The notes under the pieces were generated by a model, which did not search any database, was not told the origin of the DNA, and was given only the letters and a program-made list of their open reading frames with translations. From positions 2,251,623 to 2,315,622 of the forward strand of contig NC_019738.1 in NCBI RefSeq assembly GCF_000317515.1: DNA of 64,000 nucleotides. Reading direction: 5' to 3'. Numbering within the stretch: the first letter of the stretch is position 1; every line of letters starts with the position of its first letter. Of the stretch, positions 54,004 through 63,275 are shown piece by piece. The translations under genes were made by a program, and so were the position numbers. The stretch comes from Allocoleopsis franciscana PCC 7113 (GTDB lineage Bacteria > Cyanobacteriota > Cyanobacteriia > Cyanobacteriales > Coleofasciculaceae).

Positions 54004-55260
54004 ATGGTTTCCCTTGCCCGTAAGAACCTGCTCGAAGACATTCCTCGCTTCCTGGTGGCTCAAGCCGGAATCATGTTTGCCGTCAGCTTAGTGACCCTGC
54101 AAACGGGTATTTTCAACGGATTTACTCGCTCTACGGGGCAGCTAATTCACAATGCCGACGCTGATATTTGGGTGGCCTCAGAGAGTCAAGTTCAAATTGA
54201 ACTAACCTTGCCACTGCCCCTTTCCCATGTCCTTCAAGCTCGACAGGTAGCAGGTGTAGAGTTAGCGGAAGCCCTGATTTTTAGTGGTGCGATGTGGCGT
54301 CGTTCCGAGAGCGAAATTGGACTCGTCAAAGTCGTTGGATTTGACCCCAATGGGCAATTGTTTACACCCATGAACCTGAAAAAAGGAAGTGTCAGGGCCC
54401 TGACAGAGCCTTATACCGCGATTATCGATCAGACAACCCTCGACTCTCTGGATGTTAAAGGAGTGGGTGAAGTCGCTAATGTCAACTCCATACCCACGCG
54501 AGTCGTTGGCTTAACCCAAGGCAACCGCGCGATTGTATCTAATCCTTTTCTATTCACCTCTTTAAAGAGTGCTAACGTTTATATCACGTCAGGTCAAAAA
54601 TCTGATTTATCTTGCCAATTACCATCGGGTTCGCAGGAATTAGTTTGTACCAACACCTCTATACGTCCCTCTCAAGATGGGGCACCGATTCCGCCTCCTC
54701 CTGTACCCGATAAATTAGTCGCCTCTGATTTGATTACATATATCTTGATTAAAGCCAAACCAGGAGAAGATTTACAGGCACTGAAGAAAAAACTAGAAGC
54801 GGCTTTGCCCAACACCCGCGCCTACACTCGTAAGGAATTTATCCTCAAAAATCAAGACTACTGGCAGCAGCGAACCGGAGTCGGTTTTATTTTAGGTCTG
54901 GGTGCCGTTGTGGGTATTATTGTTGGCGTGATTATTGTTGGTCAAATTCTTTATTCTTCTGTTTCTGACCATCTTAAAGAGTTTGGCACACTTAAGGCGA
55001 TGGGGGCTTCGGATTGGACAGTCTATGGTGTGATTGTTGAACAAGCCATTTGGATGGCTGTTACGGGTTATATTCCCAGTGTGGCACTGTGCTATGGCGT
55101 AGCCACTTGGGCTTATTTTACCGAGGGCATCCTAATTTTAATCACACCCGTCTCTGCGATCGCCGTTTTTGGCATAACCATCGCCATGTGTGTTGGTTCA
55201 GCCATCTTTGCGATTCAAAAAGTTACCCGACTCGATCCGGCAATGGTATTTAAGGCATAA
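54004..55260 (+). CDS. devC: DevC-type ABC transporter permease
   Basis: 418 residues. MacB/FtsX-type permease: an N-terminal helix (about 20-40, LVAQAGIMFAVSLVTLQTGI), a periplasmic MacB_PCD-like domain (about 45-280) and three more helices near the C-terminus, including VGFILGLGAVVGIIVGVIIV and LKEFGTLKAMGASDWTVYGV, which is the typical coupling-helix region. In Anabaena, DevBCA exports heterocyst-envelope glycolipids together with TolC. Here no DevA ATPase or DevB fusion protein is adjacent, so partners must be elsewhere. Its periplasmic loop with two extra Cys (QKSDLSCQLP, LVCTNTS) is of note. Confidence 0.85.
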   Translation: MVSLARKNLLEDIPRFLVAQAGIMFAVSLVTLQTGIFNGFTRSTGQLIHNADADIWVASESQVQIELTLPLPLSHVLQARQVAGVELAEALIFSGAMWRRSESEIGLVKVVGFDPNGQLFTPMNLKKGSVRALTEPYTAIIDQTTLDSLDVKGVGEVANVNSIPTRVVGLTQGNRAIVSNPFLFTSLKSANVYITSGQKSDLSCQLPSGSQELVCTNTSIRPSQDGAPIPPPPVPDKLVASDLITYILIKAKPGEDLQALKKKLEAALPNTRAYTRKEFILKNQDYWQQRTGVGFILGLGAVVGIIVGVIIVGQILYSSVSDHLKEFGTLKAMGASDWTVYGVIVEQAIWMAVTGYIPSVALCYGVATWAYFTEGILILITPVSAIAVFGITIAMCVGSAIFAIQKVTRLDPAMVFKA

Positions 55261-55439
55261 TCCCAATTCCCATTTATGTAAAGCTGCATAAGTTACCTGC
55301 ACTCAGAGATAGGCAAGAGCAAGTAAAAGCTAAACATAACCAGGTCATGTCTTCACGATATGTTACTATCGATGAATTTTTTCATGATTTAACTGGGATT
55401 AGCCGAAAATACGGTTGGATCAGAAAAGCCAAAAAACCT

Positions 55440-56549
55440 ATGCAGAAACTCTCTCGGATTTTATTCGCTATAACTCTAACCTTAAGCATCTTGGGTTTTC
55501 CCACTCAAGCTTTTGCTAAAACTAAAATTCAAATGGCCATCCTTTTAGACTCTAGTAATAGTATGGATGGACTGATTGACCAGACTCGGACTCAACTTTG
55601 GCAAATTGTTAATTATTTAACTCAAGTCAGCAAAGATGGCGAAGTCCCCGAATTAGAAGTAGCTCTCTACCATTATGGCAACGATAATTTACCCTCCTCC
55701 GAAGGGTTTGTTAGGCTCTTAACAGGATTTACTCCTGAATTAGATTTAGTTTCCGAAAAGCTCTTTAGTATCCGAACGAACGGTGGTCAAGAATATGCGG
55801 GTTGGGCAATGCGCTCAGCTATGCGAGAATTAAACTGGAGTAAAGACAAGGAAGATTTTCGCGTTATTTTTATTGCCGGTAATGAACCCTTCGATCAAGG
55901 CCCGATACCTTGGAGAGAATCCGTTGCTCTTGCGGTTAAGGGAAATACTTTCGTTAATACTATCTACTGTGGTTCAGCAGAAAGTCAGGAACGACAACTT
56001 TGGGCTGAAGGCGCTTCTTTAGCACAAGGAAGTCACTTCAATATTAACCAAAACGAAAAAGTTGAATTTATTAAGTCTCCTTATGATGAGCAAATAGCAG
56101 CTTGGAATGCCAAACTCAATCAAACCTATATTCCCTATGGGGCACAAGGAGAAGTAGGACAACAACGTCAGGTCATTGAAGATAGTAACTCTGGCGTCAA
56201 TTTGGCGACACGGGGTGGTTCCAAGGCTTCGAGATATTATAACAATGCTTCTTGGGACTTGATTGATGCTATCAATGAGGGAAGAGTTACCCTTGAGCAA
56301 TTACCTAATGAGGCTTTGCCATTAGCTATGCAGGGTATGACTTTAGCTCAAAAACAAGAATATGTAGCGGCAAAGAAAGCTGAAAGAGAGACTATTCAAA
56401 AAATGATTCGTGATTTATCTCAAAAGCGGAGCGAATATGTGGAAAAACAGCGCCTTTTGAGTGCCAATAGTGGCAAGAATACTCTTGATTCCGTCATCAT
56501 TCAAAGTCTGAGCCAACAATTAGCGGCTAAAGGATTTAAAGTTCGGTAG
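55440..56549 (+). CDS. Exported VWA-domain protein
   Basis: 369 residues from the ATG at 55440, chosen because it starts a good signal peptide (LSRILFAITLTLSILGFPTQ, cleaved near AFA). An in-frame ATG at 55347 would add 31 residues ahead of the signal; neither has a strong ribosome binding site. The von Willebrand factor A domain (about 30-210) begins IQMAILLDSSNSMDGLIDQT (MIDAS DxSxS, with Asp-Ser-Ser-Asn-Ser). The C-terminal part is helical (AERETIQKMIRDLSQKRSEY). VWA proteins bind metals and partners outside the cell. It is not linked to an obvious operon. Confidence 0.8.
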   Translation: MQKLSRILFAITLTLSILGFPTQAFAKTKIQMAILLDSSNSMDGLIDQTRTQLWQIVNYLTQVSKDGEVPELEVALYHYGNDNLPSSEGFVRLLTGFTPELDLVSEKLFSIRTNGGQEYAGWAMRSAMRELNWSKDKEDFRVIFIAGNEPFDQGPIPWRESVALAVKGNTFVNTIYCGSAESQERQLWAEGASLAQGSHFNINQNEKVEFIKSPYDEQIAAWNAKLNQTYIPYGAQGEVGQQRQVIEDSNSGVNLATRGGSKASRYYNNASWDLIDAINEGRVTLEQLPNEALPLAMQGMTLAQKQEYVAAKKAERETIQKMIRDLSQKRSEYVEKQRLLSANSGKNTLDSVIIQSLSQQLAAKGFKVR

Positions 56550-56589
56550 TTCCAGTTAAGTTATAGGGATAGCTCAGCGGGGGAATTTT

Positions 56590-57981
56590 ATGTTGAGTCC
56601 ATTACCGAATCGCATTACCAGCCCATCTTGGTGGCAACTGCTCAATTGGATCGCTGATCCACTCGGATTTCAGGACAGATACAGCCGAAAGTACGGAGAC
56701 ATCTTTACGATGCGGCTTTCGGGACTCGGCTCTTATGTAGTCGTTGGTAATCCGCAAGCCATTCAGGAGATTTTCAGCCTTGATTCCAAGTTTGATGTAG
56801 GTCGTGCCAATGAACTCGCCAAACCACTAATTGGGCAAAATTCTGTAATGTTAATGGACGGCAATCGTCATCGACGAGAACGAAAATTATTAATGCCTCC
56901 GTTTCATGGGGAAAGACTACAGACTTATGCCCAACAAATCTGCCTGATTACTGAACAGGTGGCGAACCAGTGGCAAGTCGGTCAGCCTTTTGTGGCTCGG
57001 ACTGCTATGCAGAAAGTTAGCTTAGAGGTAATTTTACAAATCGTCTTTGGCTTGAGCGAAGGGGAACGTTATCAACAACTGAAACCCTTACTGACAGATT
57101 GGATCAATATGACCGATTCTCCCCTACGTTCCAGTATGCTATTTTTGCGATTTTTACAACAAGATTGGGGAGCGTGGACTCCTTGGGGGCGGATGAAACA
57201 GCGACAACGCCACATTCATGACTTGCTCCAAGCAGAAATTGAGGAGAGAAGAACTAAGGAAAACGAGGGGCGTACCGATATTTTGAGCCTAATGATGGCA
57301 GCGCGGGATGAAAATGGGCAAGCGATGAGCGACTCCGAATTAAGAGATGAACTGTTAACCATTTTATTTGCTGGGCATGAAACCACTGCAACAACACTTG
57401 CTTGGGCTTTCTATCAGATTCATCAACATCCAGATGTCCTGGAAAAATTGCTACACGAACTGGACAGTTTGGGGGAAAATTCCAACCCGATGGAAATTGC
57501 TAAACTTCCCTACTTAACAGCCGTTTGTCAAGAAATACTGCGGATGTATCCAGTCCTTCCGGTAATTTTTCCACGCATCACCAAATCACCGATGAAAATT
57601 GCAGGATACGAGTTTGATGCTGAGACGACTTTCATGCCAAGTATTTATCTCGTGCATTATCGGGAAGACTTGTATCCTAATGCTCAAGAATTTCTTCCAG
57701 AACGTTTTCTTGAGCGCCAGTACTCCTCTTGTGAATATCTTCCGTTTGGTGGTGGAATCCGACGCTGTTTGGGATATCCCTTAGCTCAGTTAGAAATGAA
57801 ACTAGTCCTCGCCACGATTTTATCAAAGTATCAACTGACCTTAGCCGAGGATAAACCTGTTAAGCTGCAACGTCGTGGGTTTACTCTTGCTCCCACAGGT
57901 GGGGTGAAGATGGTGATGAATGGAAAACGAGAAAAAAAGCTATCTGGTTACCAACTCTCAGACATTAGTGTCAAAAGTTAG
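56590..57981 (+). CDS. Cytochrome P450
   Basis: 463 residues. Typical P450 motifs: I-helix [10 protein letters not shown] (about 258-267), ExxR in EILRMYP (about 316-322), the heme loop [10 protein letters not shown] with the Cys at about 391, and the N-terminal PxxN/Pro-rich start. The closest type by eye is the CYP110 group of filamentous cyanobacteria, which hydroxylate fatty acids or related substrates. There is no N-terminal membrane anchor, so it should be soluble. The ATG is preceded by a GGGGG ribosome binding site (6 nt). It stands 153 bp before the convergent radical SAM gene. Confidence 0.95.
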   Translation: MLSPLPNRITSPSWWQLLNWIADPLGFQDRYSRKYGDIFTMRLSGLGSYVVVGNPQAIQEIFSLDSKFDVGRANELAKPLIGQNSVMLMDGNRHRRERKLLMPPFHGERLQTYAQQICLITEQVANQWQVGQPFVARTAMQKVSLEVILQIVFGLSEGERYQQLKPLLTDWINMTDSPLRSSMLFLRFLQQDWGAWTPWGRMKQRQRHIHDLLQAEIEERRTKENEGRTDILSLMMAARDENGQAMSDSELRDELLTILFAGHETTATTLAWAFYQIHQHPDVLEKLLHELDSLGENSNPMEIAKLPYLTAVCQEILRMYPVLPVIFPRITKSPMKIAGYEFDAETTFMPSIYLVHYREDLYPNAQEFLPERFLERQYSSCEYLPFGGGIRRCLGYPLAQLEMKLVLATILSKYQLTLAEDKPVKLQRRGFTLAPTGGVKMVMNGKREKKLSGYQLSDISVKS

Positions 57982-58134
57982 AATGTTTGTCACTGACCCA
58001 AGGGAAATTAAAATCAGGAGACAACTATCAAACTAAAATTAAATTGGCATCATTAATCCTTACAGAATTAATTGAGTTGGGCTTCAAAAAAGTATGCCAT
58101 TTAAATGCACCTCAGCTTATGAGCCATTTACCTA

Positions 58135-59736
58135 TCAGTTACCACTCGAATTAATAGTCGCTAACTCTACTGGAGGAGTTACAGATTGATATTGAGCTTT
58201 ATTCGCTAAATATTCAGCTAATTGCCCTTCAACTTCATTCCGTACAATTTGGCGGTAATGAATGAAATGTTCAATCAGAGCACAGTTACTCAGGTAAGGC
58301 ACGAATACACCTGGATTCCGCCGCATGATCGAATAAAGTTGACGCCAAAACTGAAAGCGAGTGTTGCGCTTAATTCCCTGTCGCCAGAAGATAGTCAGCA
58401 CCGCCTTCATCTCCACCAACTCCAGCATCCGAAAAGGCACCTTATTCGGCGATGGCTTCATGTTCATAAAATGCCGATAAACACGAGACAAATAGCGTCT
58501 CGGTTCATACAATTGCCAAAAACAATTAACATACTCACGAGCCAATTCTTCAGGCGGTCGCGTCGGAATAAAATTCATCAGTGCCATCTGATGTCCCTGA
58601 GTTTCCTTATTATGTTCCATCAGGCGACCTTCCTGTTCCAACCGCTTCCATAAGGCCGTATTGGGTAGGGCATGAAGCATCCCAAACATCGCTTTCGGGA
58701 TTGCCGTTGCTTCTACAAACTCAATTATGCGATCGCCTGCCCCAGCTTTTTCCCCATCAAAACCTAGGATAAAACCCGCCATCACACTCAATCCCGCCCG
58801 ATTGATTTTCCCAACCGCTTCAATCAAAGAATGGCGGGTATTTTGGAATTTCTGAGTCAGGGATAGACTATCTGTGTCGGGTGTCTCAATCCCCAAAAAC
58901 ACAGCCGTGAAGTTGGCCTGAATCATCAAATCCAGCAATTCATCATCCTGTGCTAAGTCCACCGAAGCTTCCGTTGAGAGGCGGAAGGGGTAGTCGTGTT
59001 GAGCCATCCACGGCCCCAATTCCCGCAACAGCAGCTTCACATTGCGTTTGTTGCCGATGAAGTTGTCATCCACCATAAACACAGAACGCCGCCAGCCCAA
59101 GTCATAGAGAGTCTGCAACTCCGCGAGTAGCTGTGCGGGGGTTTTGGTACGGGGCTTACGTCCATACAGAACGATAATGTCACAGAACTCACATTGGAAT
59201 GGGCAACCCCGTGAGAACTGTACCGACATTTCGGTGTAGGCTTTGAGATCCAACAAATCAAATCGAGGAATGGGTGTGATTGTTACATCCGGCTTCTCCC
59301 CATTAGCACGGATGACTCCTGAGGTTTCCCCCCGTTCTAAAGCCTCAACAAAAAGCGGTAGGGTAATTTCGCCCTCATCCAACACCAGAAAATCCACTCC
59401 GGCTGCCTGTGCTGACTCCGGCACCGAGGTTACATAGGGACCCCCCACGGCGACTAACTTCCCACGCCGCTTTGCCTCCCGAATCAGGTGCAGCATATCC
59501 GCCTTCTGGACAATCATGCCGGAAATAATCACCAGTTCAGCCCAATCCCAATCCGCTTCCGTCTCACACCGAACATTGCGGTCTACTAAGCGAAATTCCC
59601 AGGTTTGAGGCAAGATGGCGGCGACGGTAATCAGACCCAATGGAGGGAGTGAAACCTTACGCCCAATCAGTTCTAGCGCTTTGTCAAACGACCAGAAGGA
59701 AGTAGGAAAAATGGGATAGAGCAGTAAAACTCGCAT
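58135..59736 (-). CDS. B12-binding-domain radical SAM protein
   Basis: 533 residues. An N-terminal cobalamin-binding Rossmann domain (about 1-150) with LLYPIFPTSFWSFDKALELI and VGGPYVTSVPESAQAAGVDF; the radical SAM [4Fe-4S] motif is CPFQCEFCDI (about 177-186); and a C-terminal helical region of the DUF4070 type. The lack of a DxHxxG motif is normal in this group. Family members methylate or rearrange lipids and cofactors; close relatives are of unknown substrate. It is adjacent to a fatty-acid-hydroxylase superfamily gene (108 bp), suggesting lipid or pigment chemistry. Confidence 0.9.
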   Translation of the reverse strand: MRVLLLYPIFPTSFWSFDKALELIGRKVSLPPLGLITVAAILPQTWEFRLVDRNVRCETEADWDWAELVIISGMIVQKADMLHLIREAKRRGKLVAVGGPYVTSVPESAQAAGVDFLVLDEGEITLPLFVEALERGETSGVIRANGEKPDVTITPIPRFDLLDLKAYTEMSVQFSRGCPFQCEFCDIIVLYGRKPRTKTPAQLLAELQTLYDLGWRRSVFMVDDNFIGNKRNVKLLLRELGPWMAQHDYPFRLSTEASVDLAQDDELLDLMIQANFTAVFLGIETPDTDSLSLTQKFQNTRHSLIEAVGKINRAGLSVMAGFILGFDGEKAGAGDRIIEFVEATAIPKAMFGMLHALPNTALWKRLEQEGRLMEHNKETQGHQMALMNFIPTRPPEELAREYVNCFWQLYEPRRYLSRVYRHFMNMKPSPNKVPFRMLELVEMKAVLTIFWRQGIKRNTRFQFWRQLYSIMRRNPGVFVPYLSNCALIEHFIHYRQIVRNEVEGQLAEYLANKAQYQSVTPPVELATINSSGN

Positions 59737-59844
59737 AGCACTGAGTTGTTATTGGTTCAATGGTTGGTTGTTCGTTGTTATGAGCCACGCAGGGATAACC
59801 AACAACTTATAACCGCCCCTACACCGCTTCAAGCTTAGGACACT

Positions 59845-60348
59845 TTACCACCAACGCAGTTGTAAATAACCTCGTTCCGGTTGGCTCAGTTCCTCTTGTG
59901 TCAGCCATTCCACTGGCTTATAGGTGCCAAACACCCGATCCCACCAATCGACTGCCAGACCAAAATTGTGATGCCACATGCCGTATTTATGATGAACATA
60001 GTGAACCGGCATCTTCATCCAAAAGCATTTCGTCGGGTTTTCGTGTTGTAGCTGATGGGCATAGGCGGAAAACGCGGCATAGCTGACACCGCCCAAGCAC
60101 CAACCGATTCCAGCCTCCCAGGAGAGAAAAAACATTAAGCCCATGACCAAGAAGCTGCCTCGGATATAATCTCGGAACTCCCACACCACCCCTTGTCCTT
60201 CGTTGCGGCGGTGATGGTCTCGGTGGCGTTCACCAATCCGAGGCGAGACATGCATCAAGCGATGCAGCCAGTATTCCACTAAACTCGCTAGGACAAAAGC
60301 CAGGGCAAAGCAGACAAGTCCCACAGCAAGCTTGGCTAATGCGGTCAT
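59845..60348 (-). CDS. Fatty acid hydroxylase/sterol desaturase superfamily protein
   Basis: 167 residues. Four or so hydrophobic segments and the di-iron His motifs HRLMH (about 30), HRDHHRRN (about 42-49), HQLQHENP and HYVHHKYGMWHHNFG (about 117-131). The family includes sterol C-4 methyl oxidase, carotenoid beta-hydroxylase (CrtZ/CrtR-like) and sphinganine C4-hydroxylases. The short length and last motif best match small bacterial members, so the substrate is open. It is located between the radical SAM gene and the MFS gene on the same strand. Confidence 0.9.
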   Translation of the reverse strand: MTALAKLAVGLVCFALAFVLASLVEYWLHRLMHVSPRIGERHRDHHRRNEGQGVVWEFRDYIRGSFLVMGLMFFLSWEAGIGWCLGGVSYAAFSAYAHQLQHENPTKCFWMKMPVHYVHHKYGMWHHNFGLAVDWWDRVFGTYKPVEWLTQEELSQPERGYLQLRWW

Positions 60349-60489
60349 GAACTCTTTTCCTCACAACTTTTTTTCACAAAAACGTTTTTAAAACATTTTG
60401 ACATCTGAACATGTCCAGAGAAAGTGCGATCGCTTAAACCGACAGGTTATACCCAAGTTGCATGTCATTCGTATAAATCTCTGTTTCTC

Positions 60490-61710
60490 TTACCTCAGCG
60501 TCCTGGAGTTCCTCTGTGATTCGTTAAATTCTACGTTAGAGAGCAACTCAGTATTAGACTTTTTACCCGATCGCTCCAGCAGCAATAACCCTGCAATCAT
60601 GGAGATAATAGCAGCGCCATAAAATACTTCTTCGAGTCCGCCATAGTTCAACATTGGCCCTAGCAACAAGGGCGAAAGGAACTGTCCTAAAAAGCCTGCA
60701 CCGGTTCCAATCGCTAGCACACTAGACTTCAGGGAGGAGGGCGCTAAGTCAGCCAGGGTGCTGTACAGGGTGGGGAGTACGATGCCGAATCCGACGCCAA
60801 ACAACACGGCTGTGAGCAGAATCCAGCTAAGTTGGTTGAGCCAGGGAATGGTGATTAAGGTCAAAGCCATTAATCCAAACCCCATCGCCATTGCTGTAGC
60901 TGGTTTCATCGCTTTAGACAGGCGTTTAGCACCCAAGGCGGAAATCATCGCAGCCCCTACAGCCCGTGATGCCAAAACAATCCCATTCACAACGGTGTCC
61001 GCGCCAATTTTCTGCTCCAGATAGAGGGGTGCATAAATCACCACTGCATACATCGCCACAGAAGTCAAGGCAAGGGTGAGTAATAGCCGTAGTGTGTGGG
61101 GATGTCTTAGAACGCTCAACAGCTTATCCCCCTCGGCTTTGGCTTTGGGTTTGGCTTTTGTTTTGGGCTTTGCCTTCAAGCCAACAGCGGCGAGGGCGGC
61201 GATGGGTAATCCTAACCCATACAAATAGAACGCATATTGCCAGTGAGTCGCACCCACCCAACCCCCGATTAAGGGAAAGGCAATACCGGAGAGGGCGATG
61301 GTACTGGTCGTCAGTCCGAGGGCTTGTGCTCGCTCCTCGCCTTCATACAGATTCCCCAGTAAGCCCAAGGCGGCGGCAGCAATCCCCCCACTGGCAGCAC
61401 CCAACAATGCCCGTGTCGCCAACAAAGGCCAGAAATTGGGCATGAACGCTCCTGCTACACCGAACAGGGCGTAGAAAATCAGGGAGGGAACGAGTATCCG
61501 TAAGTGACCGATCCGGTCTGCCAAGATGCCCAGGGGAGGGCTGAATAAGGCAATGGTTAAGCAATGCATACTCACCAAGTTAGCGGCTAGGGCTGGATCG
61601 AAGTGCAGTTGTTTGACCATTTCTGGCAAAACTGGAGCTACCACTCCTCCCGCGATGTTGGTGAGCGAACCTGCCGCTAAGAGTATTAATAGCCTGCGAT
61701 CGCGCAACAT
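60490..61710 (-). CDS. MFS transporter
   Basis: 406 residues from the ATG at 61710, supported by GAGAGG about 9 nt upstream (a TTG at 61740 is in frame but unlikely). 12 transmembrane helices; the loop-2 signature DRIGHLRILVP (MFS G-x-x-x-D-R-x-G-R-R type) and the central cytoplasmic loop (about 190-205) consisting of an unusual Lys/Pro repeat KAKPKTKAKPKAKAE. Drug-type efflux (DHA1) is the closest grouping. It could export the product of the neighbouring oxidative enzymes (inference). It is divergent from the Rieske gene. Confidence 0.9.
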   Translation of the reverse strand: MLRDRRLLILLAAGSLTNIAGGVVAPVLPEMVKQLHFDPALAANLVSMHCLTIALFSPPLGILADRIGHLRILVPSLIFYALFGVAGAFMPNFWPLLATRALLGAASGGIAAAALGLLGNLYEGEERAQALGLTTSTIALSGIAFPLIGGWVGATHWQYAFYLYGLGLPIAALAAVGLKAKPKTKAKPKAKAEGDKLLSVLRHPHTLRLLLTLALTSVAMYAVVIYAPLYLEQKIGADTVVNGIVLASRAVGAAMISALGAKRLSKAMKPATAMAMGFGLMALTLITIPWLNQLSWILLTAVLFGVGFGIVLPTLYSTLADLAPSSLKSSVLAIGTGAGFLGQFLSPLLLGPMLNYGGLEEVFYGAAIISMIAGLLLLERSGKKSNTELLSNVEFNESQRNSRTLR

Positions 61711-61877
61711 AAAGTCAGCCTCTCGACGTTTTCGTAACAACCTGTAACAATAGTGCAGATTGTTTCAATTTGTAGAGACGGTTGTTACAGCTTTTTTGAT
61801 TCGCACACGAAGAATTAGTTGACTTTCAGGAGCGTCGGAAGCTAAATATTGTCAGATAAACACAAGAGGCATGATTG

Positions 61878-63029
61878 ATGGAACTGGCGACGACCCTAAA
61901 AAGCCAGACAGTTCAAAATGCTGTCAGGGAAGTAGGCATTAACCCAAATTACTGGTATCCGGTTGGTTGGGCAAGCCAGCTCAAGCCAGGGGACATCATG
62001 CCTGTTGTAATTTGGCAACAAGCGATCGCCGTTTATCGGGATGAAACCGGTCAAATTCATGCCTTAGAGGATGCCTGTCCTCACAAAGGCATTGCCCTAC
62101 ACAAGGGGAAAGTCCAAGGGTGTCATCTAACCTGTGCTTATCATGGTTGGGAGTTTAATGGTAACGGCGAATGTGTGGGCATTCCTTACCTCCCTGAAGG
62201 ACAAAAACTGCCCCGCGCTCAAGCCCGCAGTTACCCAGTCCAGGAAAAATATAATCTGATTTGGCTTTTCCCTGGCGATCCGACCCTGGCTGCCAGCCAA
62301 GAGCTGCCCCATGTGCCAGAGTTTGACCATCCTGACTACCTGATGATACCTTTAGCCGCCCACATGCAATCCCATTTTTCTATTTGTAATGAAAATGCGA
62401 TGGATGTATTTCATGGGTTTTTGCACCAAAATCTTCAGGGGTGGTTCAATCCGGTACTCAAGAGTTTGCGCGAAACAGACGCTTCGGTATGTGCGGAATA
62501 TGACGTATCCTATAAAGGCCGGATGGCGAAGTTTTTGGGGTTGAGCGACAAGGCCGACCAGGTTACGACCCGTAGAATCTCCATCAACTACAACTATCCC
62601 CATTACGCCACAAGTCTGGAGGGGATTTCCTCGGTTTACCTGATGCGACTCCCCATCGGGTTGAGGGAAAGTCGCTCCTTTGCCTTTTTCTTCTTAAAAG
62701 TTCGCTTACCCAAATGGCTCTTAAAGCGCCTCGAACCAATTCTGCAAAAAGTCCTGAGAGATTTCGTATTTATGAAGTTTCTCTCCCAAGATATCGAAAT
62801 GATGGAGAGCGAACAGCAAACCTATTTGGCCAATCCAGAGCGGCGCTATGTCGAAATTAACCCGGCTATTATAGCTCTTGAGCGGCTGATTATCCGGCAA
62901 TATGAACAATTTATGCAAAAATCGAGTCAGCTACGAAACAATCAGCAATCTTTGGTGTCTGGGACGTTATCGTCCGTTAATCTTCCCAGCCCGACTGAGT
63001 CAACCCCAAACAATTCACTTGTAGGATGA
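61878..63029 (+). CDS. Rieske-type aromatic ring-hydroxylating oxygenase (PaO-like group)
   Basis: 383 residues from the ATG at 61878, with GAGG 9 nt upstream. The Rieske [2Fe-2S] domain (about 28-125) has CPHKGIALHKG and CAYHGWEF; the mononuclear iron site follows in NENAMDVFHGFLHQ (Asp and two His; about 172-185). This fold includes pheophorbide a oxygenase, choline/chlorophyllide oxygenases and many cyanobacterial homologues of unknown substrate. The C-terminal ~100 residues are helical and could be membrane associated. It is divergent from MFS and upstream of an oxoamine synthase. Confidence 0.93.
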   Translation: MELATTLKSQTVQNAVREVGINPNYWYPVGWASQLKPGDIMPVVIWQQAIAVYRDETGQIHALEDACPHKGIALHKGKVQGCHLTCAYHGWEFNGNGECVGIPYLPEGQKLPRAQARSYPVQEKYNLIWLFPGDPTLAASQELPHVPEFDHPDYLMIPLAAHMQSHFSICNENAMDVFHGFLHQNLQGWFNPVLKSLRETDASVCAEYDVSYKGRMAKFLGLSDKADQVTTRRISINYNYPHYATSLEGISSVYLMRLPIGLRESRSFAFFFLKVRLPKWLLKRLEPILQKVLRDFVFMKFLSQDIEMMESEQQTYLANPERRYVEINPAIIALERLIIRQYEQFMQKSSQLRNNQQSLVSGTLSSVNLPSPTESTPNNSLVG

Positions 63030-63275
63030 AGGCACCTTTAAAGGCAACGGTGGATTGGCTGTTCAGCTCCTTGCTTAACGGGACGCTGATACTGCCTCAG
63101 TACCCAACTTTCTTGAGAAGTTGGCTTCCTAGATGGGCCGAAATTTTCAGATCGACTCTCGTTAGGCATAGTAATCAGACTGGATAGCCGCTATCTTATC
63201 TAAAAATAAAGCAATTCTTTAGCTAGAGGCGATAGGCTAATAGGCTACCTAGGGAAAGGGTGAGAGGAGCAAGTT

